Part shown: positions 12,147-24,070 of the stretch, piece by piece | Numbering within the stretch: the first letter of the stretch is position 1 | Layout of the letters: each line of letters opens with the position of its first letter | Source of the DNA: Raphanus sativus | Lineage: Eukaryota > Streptophyta > Magnoliopsida > Brassicales > Brassicaceae | NCBI RefSeq assembly: GCF_000801105.2 | Contig: NW_026615330.1 | Span: 94,579-158,578, forward strand | DNA: 64,000 nucleotides | Direction of reading: 5' to 3' | Notes under the pieces: generated by a model | Database searches by the model: none | Told to the model about the DNA's origin: nothing | What the model saw: the letters and a program-made list of their open reading frames with translations, nothing else | Program-made: the position numbers and the translations under genes

Positions 12147-12405
12147 CTTTTTCTGATATTTCTGAAAATAAGATTTTTTAGAATTTTCACGTTTATTAAG
12201 ACTATAATAAATATTTGCAGTTTAGTTTAATATTTTATCTTTTTATACAATTCTCAATAACTATTTACCAATAAAATTTAATCAGTTCAAATATTCACAA
12301 TTAATGATCCTCAAAATTTACAAAAGTATCTTAAAAATATAGAAAATCAATTTTTATGGAACAAAAATAAAATCTAGAAAATCTTATTTTCAGGAACGGA
12401 GAGAG
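12147..12405. mobile_element. Degenerate Stowaway-like MITE
   Basis: Inverted ends share TTTCTGAAAATAAGA; the right end reads CTCTCTCCGTTCCTGAAAATAAGA on the minus strand and abuts a TA. The left end has lost the clean TA border, so the boundary is approximate. Confidence 0.4.
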
Positions 12406-12806
12406 TACTATTTTGATATTTTTTATAATTACTACTATTTCTTTTTATTTAAAATATAATTTTGTTTCATTAAATCTTTATTATTTAGTTTTTGTTAAGA
12501 TATATCAAATTACAAATAACTAAATCGTATTGATGGGTGAACCTAAATTTTGTTCAAATAAATCAGTGTAGAAACATCAAATAACAGAAAAGTTGGGATT
12601 CTAATTAATCCAGACGTTAAATTGAACTTCGTCTTAAAGAAAATAAAAAATAGTGTGCGAGTATTTTGAGTTACTTTCTTTTTTCTTTTAGCGCCGCTAA
12701 ATGGATAAACCCCTTTCGACGACGCAAGTAGACAAAACCTCCCATGACGCCGTTAGCTTACGTAACATAACACCGTTAGCCTTCTTAAACTGTGTAATAA
12801 CGATTG

Positions 12807-12814
12807 TATAAAAG
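12807..12814 (+). promoter_or_regulatory. Predicted TATA box of the BIM1-like gene
   Basis: TATAAAAG stands about 35 bases upstream of the GA-repeat leader. This fits a core promoter for the transcript that carries the leader intron 12977-13108. Confidence 0.5.
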
Positions 12815-12838
12815 AACTCTAACTCCTCATCTCCTAAA

Positions 12839-12841
<3 letters not shown>

Positions 12842-12888
<47 letters not shown>
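12842..12888. repeat. (GA)n microsatellite in the predicted 5' leader
   Basis: About 23 GA dinucleotides in a row. They lie in the predicted 5' UTR of the BIM1-like gene, where GA/CT runs often act as BPC/GAGA-binding sites. That role is inferred from general knowledge, not shown here. Confidence 0.95.
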
Positions 12889-12894
<6 letters not shown>

Positions 12895-13298
12895 TAATCG
12901 GCCAAGAAAGTGACAAAGCTCTGTCCCTCATCTCCGAGGTGACAATTGTGCATGGTATTCATCGATCATCTACAAGGTACTAACATTCTTACGTATCTGA
13001 ATCTCTTAATTACTTCATGGTTTCACTTAGTCTTTTACTAACATTCTCTTGGTTAGAAATTCATATTTTTTCTGAATTATGTTTTACTTATGATTGTATT
13101 TTTTGCAGTTTAGAGGCAAATCGATCGTTGCAATCTGAGAGTTTGATAGATTTTCTCTCATAATTCAGATAGTTTCAAGCTCAAATTTTCAGCATAGTCC
13201 TATCTTAAATCTGCAGCTATAAGTCACAGATCTAAGGGAGTATCTCTCGAATTTCGACCACCACCTAATCTAACATTATAAGTTAAAAGCTGTGGTTG

Positions 13299-16200
13299 AT
13301 GGAGCTTCCACAGTCTCGTGTCATCGAAGCACAAGGTAATAATTACAGGCGCTACATGTTTCAGATTCTTCTTCTTTTCTTTTACGTTCTGGATTCTCTT
13401 GTTTTTATTTCACAAGTTACACAAGAAAAATATAATAATAATAATAAAAGAGAATTGTCTTTTTCATTTTAATTTTTGATTATTAAGAAGACTTCTCTCT
13501 GCAGGGAGAAAAAAACCAATGCATGATTTTTTATCATCCTGCAGTAATTTACACGTCCATCCAGATCCAATGCCTTCATCTCAAGGTATTTTATTACTAA
13601 TTTTGAATTTCTTACTAGAGGTAAATAATAAAGATGTAATGGAAATACTACTAATTATTAAACATATGAAATTAAAATAGAAAAGAAGTGTCCATTTTTA
13701 TATCAGTCGTCATAAATATCTCTACGTTGATGATGACGATGACCCGTCAGATCCAATTTTGTTACATGAGATCTGAAAACCACTTTTGTTTGATTTTGTT
13801 TATATTTTTTGTTTAGTGTCGGAAGATCTGGTCTGAAAAACACATTATTATGGTCTGTTAAAAAGTACATATAACTACATAAGCACCATTTTCATGTAAA
13901 AATATAGCTCTGAAAAAACATCTAGATAATGCTGAGTCACGTGATACATACTCCTTTGTTTCATAAAAATATCATTTTAGTTTTTTTTTAAAAATAAATT
14001 TAATTCTACATTTCCAATGCAAATTTTTATATTAAATATATTTCTTATCCTTTTAAATAACCAATAAATATTTAGTTAAATTATTTTTTGGTTAATTGTA
14101 TAATAAATAAGGAGTATTAGTATATTTTGACATTTTTTAATTTATATGAGATGTGTCTAAATGACATTCTTTATAAAATGGAGGGAGTATAAATTAGAGA
14201 CCAGATCTGAAGTAATTGTGTCTGAAATGTTAGTTATCAAAGGTGGGGTGTATGCCATGTGATTAGTTTGGACCTTTTTACTAATTGCGGATCCAATTTT
14301 AATTTTATTGATTAAAGAATTAAGCATATAAACAACTAAAATATATTAAAGAAGTTTGTCAGCGTCTGTTCTTAATGAGACTAATGTACGGACATGCAAG
14401 TACAATACGACGACATGAGCTTTATATATGTAGATAAATCTCATGTGTTTTAATCTCATGCAGCACATGTATGCACAATTAGATTGTTTTTTTTTTGTTC
14501 AAAGCACAATTAGATTGTTTATGTCTGCATCTAAAAAAAAAGATCGTTTATGTCTGCATCTACAATGTTGTCGTATGTGTGTTAGTTGTACAAGTAAAAC
14601 GCCACCAAAAAAAGAAAACATAAGAGCTTCCGTATGTATTTAGCATTTACGTATTATTTTCAGTTATTTCATACTAATCATGTTTTCTGTTTCATTTAAA
14701 AGATATACTTTTATGACAACGTTCGTCCTAACCTTCGATGATGTATATATAATAAGCAGGTGGATATCCGAAAACTCATGATTTTCTACAACCGTTAGAA
14801 CGTGTTGGAACAAGAGCTAGTGCAAAGGAGGAAGGGACCAGAGGCAGTGTGGACACTGCAGAGACATCGTCGCAGCTGAAGTCGCCGTATGTTCATAACC
14901 AGCACGTGCTTCCCGGTGGCATAGGGACTTACACGATCAGTCATATGCCTTACTTGTATCATAACCATCTTCAGCGAGTTCCTAAACCAAAGGTCTCTCA
15001 GATGTTCAAGGTGTCCCAAGCTAGCTGTAACGAGAGGAATGCAGTGGAGGATAATTCGGTTTCTAATTGCAGCTCTTACGCTGCAAACAATGGATTCACT
15101 CTGTGGAATGAATCTGTAGAGAAGAAAGGGCATACAAGGAAGAGGCAGCAGAGCCAAAGCTTCATGGACATGATAAAGTCTGCCAAAGGAAGTTCGCAGG
15201 AGGATGATTTGGATGATGACGATGAAGAGTTTGTTACAAATAAAGGGAACAACACATCCACCAGCCAGTGCCAGAGAGGTTTGTCATTCACTATGAATCT
15301 TTACTAGATTAAACATTCTAAAAATCGGGTTAAGCAGTGCCTAATTAAGAGCAAAAATTATATGATATAAACAAAAAAAAATTTACAAAATTTTTAAATA
15401 AATTAGTTTAGGCGGAGTGCCTATGCGTCCGACACTAATCTTTTATAAAATGTATAATTACCCCCTAAAGATTTATTGAACATTGATTAAATTAAATTTC
15501 TTAAACGATATAATTGACAAGATGTTGTCACATTTTTATTTTTTTACAGTGGATTTGAGAGTCAGAGTAGATGGGAAAGGTCACTGTAACAAACAAATGC
15601 CGAACACACCTAGGTCAAAACATTCTGCAACAGAGCAACGGAGGAGGAGCAAGATCAATGATAGGTGAGTTTATATATACGATATGTACTTTTAGTTTGT
15701 AGATTGCAAAGAGAGTGGGAATTTATCTTTGTTACATATGAAACAGGTTTCAGACGTTGAGACAATTGATCCCTAACAGCGACCAAAAGCGGGACAAGGC
15801 ATCATTCTTACTGGAGGTATCAATAATGTCTTCAGAAATGTTTCTTGCATTATAAGTATTAGTGAATGTGTTCTTTGGATCTTAAATTTACTTTATACAT
15901 ATACAGGTTATCGAGTACATTCACTTCTTACAAGAGAAAGTAGACAAACACGAGGTAACTCTTAGCTTGAAGCTTTCTTCTAATTTATCTATAAACTTTT
16001 TAATACTAATCTGAAAGAGAAACCATCAACAGCCACCGGAGGGAGCTGTTCCAGTCCTCGCAGAGGCTCAAGCGGTCGACATGGAGCATCAACAGTGTCT
16101 AAAAAGGGCAATGGATACGACTAATTCCTTTCCTGTGTTGGGTCAAAGGAACAGTTTCTTCTCTCCAGAATCGCCACAGCTTTGTCCAATTTCATCACCC

Positions 16201-17598
16201 GATGTTGCTGCAATGGACTGTGAAAATCTGAGAGAAGAGAAGGAGGTAGAGGAGCTTTCTATTCATAAGGGTACTATCAGTATATCAAGTGTTTATTCTC
16301 AAGGGTGAGTTTTATTTCAACCCTAATCGAAGTTACATGACTAAAGAGAATATCAATACAATTAAAACAGCAGACTGATTTTTAAGATACCCGTAATCCT
16401 TAAAAATATTTACAGGACTGCCACTACTATTTAATATCAATAGTTTTTTTTTTTTTTTGAAACTCCCACATGAACCTACTTAAAACATTTAATATCAATA
16501 GTTATTAATGTTTTAAATGAAAATGAATATTCTGTTTGTTATGCATAACTAAAGACCACTTGGCAAAAAAAGAAAAAAACTAAAGACCACTTAATAATTT
16601 GTTACTCATCCTCTATAATTTAACTAACGATATAAAACATAGTTTTATAATGTTATCATGCACATAAAATTATATCGTGAACTCATAGGTCGAAAGCATG
16701 CGTTCAGTTCTATAACACACTATATATATTTACAACATTATAAAATCAATACTATTAAAACATGAGCATATTTATCGACTATGTTTTGGACTACAAAAAA
16801 ATTTATAACAGTCCAACTAAAATAAATACATTAATTATTATCACATAATATTTTTTAATCTAACAAGTATCTATTAATAATGAGATATTATTCGATATGC
16901 AACCGATTCCTACATACGTGCAAAAGAAAATCGGTTTGATTAAATATTTATATAAGAAATATTTTTTGTTTTAAAAACATTTGAAAAAATACTTAACTTT
17001 GTGTTTTGTTTTTATTATCATTCCACATACAGAATATATTTAAAAAAAAGTTTTTAAAACAATTTTAAACAAGTTAAGAGTTAATATATAAAATAAAAAC
17101 ATATCAAGACTTAAAATATATGTGTATTTAAATGTATAATGTGAATACTAAAGATAAAATCTATTCAAAATAAACCAAAAGTAATATATAAATTGTAATA
17201 AATTATAACAAAATAAAATAATGTTAAATCACATCAACTAATTTTGTTAATATATTTATAATCCACGTGATCATTTGATCTTTTTATTTTTGAAAATAAT
17301 TATTTGTAATTTTGAATTAGTTATATTTAACTTAATTAATATTAAATATACATCATGCCTAAAACTAAGGAGCTAACTAACTAATTTTTTTTTAAACTAA
17401 CGAATATAATTTAATTAATACGAAAATTTAATAATAAAATAATTATATTTTAATTATTAATGTGATAAATAATGATATATATCTATTAATTTGTATATAT
17501 ACAGCTATATATTAATCCAAATGCAAAAAAACAATTTCTTCAAAACCCTCACTAAATATATAAAAATATAATTCATATATTTAGAGTATTAAAATTAG

Positions 17599-17649
<51 letters not shown>

Positions 17650-19712
17650 ATAAAAATAGTAATAGTTTGATACTATTAATATTTAGTATACGATGAAACA
17701 TGTTATTATTGATATTTTTACGAACATAGTTTTTACGGGTTATTCAAACACATGCAATATATTTATCAAATATTAACTAAATAAATTTAGAATGTTTTCG
17801 AAAAATTATCCCGTGGTTTCAAACCGCGGGTCAAAATCTAGTATACTATTAAAATAGAATTCATAATTTTCTTTAGTGTGTGATATTTTAAATGGACAAT
17901 CCTCTAGAAAAATTATAAAATTTTACATAACTTAATCATTATATCTTTTAATATATTTATCTTTTATTTAAATATAAATAAATATTTTTAAGAAAATTCT
18001 AAAAAAAATTTCAAGATCATTTTAAAATTTACTTCCAAAAATTATTTAATTAAAAATTTAATTGGAACTTGACCTGCACGTCCGTGCGGATATTTATTTT
18101 CACTTTTATATACATAAATATTATTTAAATGTTTATTGGTTAATATTTTAAAATATTTATCATATTAAAATGGTTATAAACACAATATTTAAATAGTTCA
18201 CATGTTATAAAAAATATTGTCCCTTATGTCATACTAAACCTTTAAAAAATATTGAATCATTGATATGTTTGAGTAATATTTCTTTTAACACGAAACCGTT
18301 TCCAAAATGTAATAATATTTAAAATATTTTGGTTAGATATAGGTCATACGGCGAGATTTATATATATCAGAAGGAATATTAAATTATAAACATTAAATAT
18401 TATTCTACAAGTAATTCAATGATATTTAAGTCTTAATATAGATCGATTTATTTGTTGAAAATAATTAATAGTAACTAAAATGGTTAAACTATATTTTATA
18501 AATTTTTGAAATATATATAGGCAAGATTTAGAAAGATTGAAAATAAACATTCGGTTATAAAAAAACCAATATTATTCTACAAGCAATTCAAAAATATTTA
18601 AACCATAGCATAGACAGATTTTATTGTTGAAAATAAATAATGATAACAGTAATGCTTAAACATATATTTTGTAATATTTAATTAGGCATTACAAGCTAAA
18701 TGTGTGGAGATTTTTTATACTTGGGAAATAGTACATAATATCATTAAAAATAGTTTTTAAACTTGAATTTTTTAAACTTTAGCTAAATCATTTTAGGAAA
18801 TATGTTGAACATAAAAATTTAGCTAAGCTTGGTTTTAGGAAATGATTTGATAAAATAGGAAAATACGTGAATTGCTTAAATGTAGGGTTATTAAATACTT
18901 CAATGGCGGAGACTTGTAAATAAGTAGTAAGTCTTAGGGTTATTTTATACATGTATTTTTATTTTAATAATATAGATTGTCATAAAATATAATTACAATT
19001 TCAAATAAAATTTATTTTTGATTTTTGAACGAAAATAAATGATTATAACAATTTAAATTGATTAATTTTCAAAAATATATTTTATAAAGATCTTTAAAAG
19101 ATTTTGTTAGAAAGAAGTATCCATTTATGTTTCAAATAAAATAATCTTATTCAAATCAATGTATATCAAAAAACTTTAGTGATAAATTTTGTTATATAAA
19201 CTAAAATGTTATAATATAACTCGCACGGATATTCGAATCAAGATCTAATTAATACTTGGAATATAGGTTGTTAAAAACATTGTCAGAAACACTCCAAACA
19301 TCAGGAGTGGACTTGTCCAGATCAAGGATCTCTGTGCAAATCAAGCTCTCTAGACAACCTCAAGAGGTATGCTCCCATTCCTTCTAATTTTTAGTTTCTA
19401 TAATTGTTTAGAAGAAGTTTCTATAATTGGAATATGGTATACCAATATTTATCAATTATTTTATTACTGTTTTAATTTTCTTAATTAAAATAAATGTTTC
19501 AAAAGCAAAACCAAAGATATGATGATATAGATGAATTTTGATATTCTTATAATTTTTTCTCTTTTACTCAGGATGAAGAAGTTCATCGAAAGGTTTGGAC
19601 TCGATCTCCAAGTGGAGATGAAAACCACAACGAAAACAGTAACATCAAGCAGACGCGGAAACAAAAGAAACTCAAAAAGACCACATCAATATATAATGGA
19701 GAAACAGAGTAA
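13299..19712 (+). CDS. BIM1-like bHLH transcription factor
   Basis: Nine coding exons join in frame to 1383 nt (460 residues): 13299-13335, 13505-13585, 14760-15278, 15550-15664, 15747-15816, 15907-15954, 16033-16304, 19267-19366 and 19572-19712. A leader intron (12977-13108) is likely. The protein has MELPQSR and THDFLQPLE N-terminal blocks, a QHVLPGGIGTYTI block, an acidic QEDDLDDDDEE stretch, and a bHLH domain at about 236-290. Its basic region keeps His-Glu-Arg (KHSATEQRRRSK), the E-box-reading triad. The C-terminal SVYSQG...LLKTLSETL block follows. These match BES1-interacting Myc-like protein 1 (BIM1), which acts with BES1 in brassinosteroid-responsive transcription in the nucleus. It is shorter than BIM1 as recalled (about 530 residues), lacking parts of the middle and a segment just after the bHLH. 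Intron 7 (2.96 kb) is swollen by transposons. It could be a BIM1 paralogue rather than the orthologue. Confidence 0.88.
13951..14187. mobile_element. Stowaway-like MITE in intron 2 of the BIM1-like gene
   Basis: A 237-bp element with inverted ends CTCCTTTGTTTCATAAA and CTCCCTCCATTTTATAAA. TA duplications flank it at 13949-13950 and 14188-14189. Non-coding and spliced out with the intron. Confidence 0.75.
17605..17642. repeat. (TA)n microsatellite
   Basis: An uninterrupted AT alternation inside intron 7 of the BIM1-like gene. Confidence 0.9.
17810..17841 (+). mobile_element. Helitron 3' terminus in the BIM1-like intron
   Basis: A short hairpin (CCCGTGGTTTCAAACCGCGGG) is followed by TCAAAAT and the terminal CTAG (17838-17841), then a T. 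This is the hallmark of a rolling-circle Helitron 3' end. The matching 5' end further left in the intron was not identified. Confidence 0.75.
17842..19250 (+). mobile_element. Second degraded Helitron-like element, head-to-tail with the first
   Basis: TATACTATTAAAATAGAATTC starts right after the first Helitron's CTAG. It resembles the Helitron 5' end TCTATACTATTAAAGCAG seen elsewhere in the window. A possible 3' end (GCACGGATATTCG...AAGATCTAA) lies near 19215-19247. An opposite-facing GCACGTCCGTGCGG hairpin near 18077 suggests more than one fragment. The left border is better supported than the right. Confidence 0.4.
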
Positions 19713-19759
19713 CACTAGGACAATTCTTCTTTTCATCCATTTTGTAACATTGGCCTGAA

Positions 19760-22700
19760 GATGGATCACGCAAAATGGTTATATGTGATTTCATTCATAT
19801 ATTATATAATTTGTTTCATATCCAAATTAATGATGTTTAAAATTCTTTTCATTTATCGCGGAACCATTTTTGGAAGATAACTTTATACTGGTTTCCTAAT
19901 TTAGTGCCAAATAACATTTCCAATTATCATTTATCAATCTGTCACTCACTATTCACTACAATTAGGTCACAACCTTAACGGGGATTCACATTAAACTCAA
20001 CTCTTTAAAAGTCATGTTAAGAATGTAAATGGCATTACTAGAATGAAGTTTTGGTTACAAGATGATTGAACCAGAATCTGCTATGAAACCATTCTCTTAT
20101 ATAAGGACTGCAAAAAAGTTTTTTAAATATCCCTAAGAAACTAAAATTAATTTCAAAGCTGACCTGTTAGAGTCAAATATTGAAGTTAATACGAAACAAG
20201 GACAAAAGACAACATTAAGTTTCCCTTACAACGAAGATATCAAGGGTAAACGCTGAAGCTTCCTTCGGAGGAATGCAAACAGGAAAGTAAACACACAAAG
20301 GGAGTATAATTAAGACTCCACACCAACGGCGGAACAAAGGAAGGCGAGAGCTCCACCTTTCGGAGCGCAACACCATCACAGCGGGCTGTCCTCAAAACCC
20401 TAGGCAACAGCATCAACAAGCGAAAAGGAGAGACACAAGCATTCACCGTAGCACGCCATTGCAGTTGTTAGATGAGCTAAGCAACAGAGATCCTCAGTGG
20501 TGAGCCTCAACACCACCTTTCTCTCTCATGTCTGAGAGGAGAAACTCTAAAATAGCTTTGAAACTAACCGGAGAAGAGGACACTGGAGAGAGACTGTATT
20601 ATCAAGTTCCATTTGTCTGAGAGGAGTAACGTTCTGTATATTTCTTCTCTGTTTTGATAGCACTATATTATCAAGTTCCATTTGTTTGTTCAAGGTGATA
20701 TTTAATTATGTATCCAACAACTTTTTCTTGTAACTTTTCAACAAACATCTTTATGTGCAAGTTAAAAACGTTTCATTTTTGAAAACCCCCTTATTCAAGT
20801 GGTTTAATTAAGGATTCATTAATGTTTCTACATCAAAAAAATTTGGGGTTCAAATCTCTAAACCCCAGAAAATGATATTGATCTCATTCAGACGTGTATT
20901 CTCATATGGGGTATAATTGCCAGGTGTTAATCGTCTATATAATTTTTGAATGTTTCTCATCGATGTAATGCATTCTAATCAAATAACTTTTCATTCTAAT
21001 CAGACTTTTAAAAAAACTTTTCATTTTAATCAAAGTAACATTTTAGAAAACAATGGTTGTCAAAGGAGAACAGAATTATGCACAAGGAAATATTAAGCAC
21101 AATTAGTCACCTACCTGGAGGTACAAAGATTCAAGTTTCACCTACCTGCCCAATTGGAGTTTCAAATTTCCACGTGCTCTTTGTTTTTCTAAATTTGTTT
21201 TGTTTTCAAACAATAATTTAACATGAACAGTGGTGGTCATATGAATCTAGAGAAGATATCTTTTGGATATATGTTATTGTCAATCTTAGAAAACTTCTTC
21301 CTTTTGCTATTTGCTCGTTATGTCTTTTGCAATTTTTTTTTGTAACTTGCATTTCTTACGGGAGTTTTGTGTATATCTTAGTGTTCTGAGTCATTCGGAA
21401 GAAGGCTTAAGGAAAGAGAAATTTAAATTTGCTTTTGTGCAATAAACAATAAAATTGAACTCCTAAACAATCACATTGGCCATGCACGTAAGACGGGTCA
21501 TGACAAAGCCAATGCAAACTCAGTGGCTTTATACTGACCATAACAGACACTTATACTGACCATGACGCCAACTTGGTGGATTCTTCCCATACGACTACAT
21601 TGGTCAGCTATATCAGTTACGAGGGTTCGACTTCTCATAGTATTTGAACCTTCTATTGTTATAGAAAGCATGTTTTTTTTTCCATAAGGCATCTATTAGA
21701 TCAAAAATCTTGATTATGTTTGTTGCATCTGAATGTGTCTTGAATCTCTATACACCAGTAAAAGGTTAGTATTCGTAGAGTCGAATACGAGTATCATAGG
21801 CGTAAGGAAGATAAACTTATTATCAAAGTTGGCATTCAGAGATTGGGGATGCAGGGGCCACATGTTTTCGCGGTACGGTATATCATTTTAATTTAGAAAA
21901 TTTTATATTTTGTAGATAAATATATATTTTTATAGAAAAAAAGAAATCAGGTGTTTTTGAAATTCCTATATATACGGGTGTAAAGGTTACAAAATTATTC
22001 ATTCACATAATAATAAAACAATGTGGGGTGTTTGTCTCAAAACGTTTTGTTTTTTTGTTCATCAAAATTGATTCTCGTTGTTCACAACAATGTCTATGAT
22101 CACAGTGACTTCAACACAATATGTATCTAATATATATCTATTTTATTTCTTTAATGATATATATATATTTGCTTTTGTTTGTTCTTTTAAGTATGAGTGC
22201 ATTGTCTTTTATTGGATCATTTCAAGACTGAACTCAATTCACATCACATATTGCTGTGAACACGCGAATTAACTTAGAAGAAAGCAAAAGAGCAAAACGA
22301 ATTGAAGCAAATACCCATTTAGGATTTTTTATTATTGTATGAAATAAATAATCTTACAAATCTTTACACTCGTATTTATAGCAGCTTCAAACTCATAATT
22401 CTTTTTTCCTACAAAAATGCATATTTGTATGGAAAATGTAATTTTCTAAACCGAAAAAGCATATCTAACCAATGAGTGCTGAGCTTTTGCTGATGCACAA
22501 AGATTTAAAATACACAGATACAACACATACAAAAGACTACTACTTCACGATCCACCCAAAGTAATTAAGCAAAATATAAGCATCTTGTATATTGGCTATG
22601 AACCAAGTTATCCATTATATTTGTCACACTATTAAGTTTTTCACTTCCCTTCATATTAAAAACATATATTTTTAACTTCCCTTTATATTAGTCTCATTAA

Positions 22701-23940
22701 AAAAACTTCCCTTCATATTTAATTCAAATACTCACATAGTACTCTTAAATTTAACCCTCTGGTAGTCTCCTTGTAGTAGGAGTTGATTGTGATGCAAAAA
22801 CAACAAAAAGTAATAATTTATTGGTCCAATGATGGATACTTGGATAGAGATAAGGATTGTACCTTTTTGTTCTACATATACTGACATGAGATACAGCAGC
22901 AACATGTCAACTTATCAGTTACAAAAAAAAAACGTGTCAACTTATATTTGCGTTATTTCGTAAGAAATAACAAACAACAGGATGTGTCTCAGCAATAGAG
23001 TGTGGTTTAGGTCTGGGTTTGCGGGTCAACCCGCCCCGATTCGCTCTGCGACCCGCGGATCGACTTATTTTTTCGGGTTCAAAAATTTGATTCACATGAC
23101 CCGCGAGTAAAAAAAATAAGATCCGCACCCGCTCCACGCAATTAAGCGGGTCATCTATGGAATCCGCGGCTAATATTAAAAATAATAAAAATAATAATTT
23201 TATATTGTTTTTTAATATTTACTTGCTAGTTACTAGAAAACCTATTTACTGGTCAAATTACATAAATATCCCAAAGTCTGGTTTACTCTTAAAAAGCCTT
23301 TTCGCAGAAATTAGCACATGTGGCTACCTACTTGGGAATGCATACCACGTGATCGTTACTAATAAATTAGTACGATATTTGATTTAATAAAATACCATGT
23401 TCTAACTTTTACATTTTTTTTTCAAGAAAGGGGTTTCAACTCCCACTTTTAAGCAGTATTATCTTTCTAACTCCCCCTTATTTAAAATATTAAGATTACA
23501 TTGTTGTTTTTTTTGTTTAACTGAAGATCACATTGTTGTTCTTGTATTTATATATGAAATATGTCATTAAACTTACGTTTTTTAGAATTTACATGAGTTA
23601 TACTTTTATAGGGATGTTGAATTCGATAAAACCAACCAATTAAAATCGAACTGAAATAGAGAAAGTGGTTTAGATCTGGTAATAAAACGAATGGATGTTA
23701 TTTTTTAAAAAATTATAGTATATAAATATAGTTTAGTATATAAATTGAATAAACTGAAAAGAACAATTCATTAAAATGATATACAAATATTGTTTTAATA
23801 TTGTAGCTAATTTTCACAAACCGAAAAAAACGAACCAAAACCATTCCAAAGTCCGGATTGAACAAGCCTAGTTGCTGCACTTATCATTTGTATAAATCCC
23901 ACTAACCATATATTAGAAATCCATTAAAAAGGATTTTCTA
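19760..23940. other. Intergenic region between the BIM1-like gene and MAM
   Basis: No gene is recognised. 20220-20700 is less AT-rich and contains a partial duplication of TATCAAGTTCCATTTGT (near 20600 and 20668). 20760-20900 has a GGTTCAAATCTC B-box-like motif. 22980-23170 is rich in GCGGGTCA/ACCCGC palindromic motifs, and 23610-23875 has weakly inverted ends (TAGGGATGTTGAAT and the complement of TTGAACAAGCCTA). These look like short transposon relics, but no target duplication was found. Confidence 0.4.
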
Positions 23941-23945
23941 CCCAT

Positions 23946-23957
23946 CTATAAATATAG
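23946..23957 (+). promoter_or_regulatory. Predicted TATA box of the MAM gene
   Basis: CTATAAATATAG lies about 115 bases before the start codon. It is the best TATA match upstream of the gene. Confidence 0.55.
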
Positions 23958-24070
23958 AAGAATTTTATTGTACATGTTCTCCATCTCATTGCAAAACAAT
24001 TTGCTCACTATCTTTATCCTCCAAATCAATCAAAATATTTCTTTCTTTCCTACGTACGTACTTCATAGTT

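Noticed and set aside
20760..20900. Possible tRNA gene or SINE (GGTTCAAATCTC)
   Set aside because: The flanking sequence does not fold as a cloverleaf by eye and no A box is clear.
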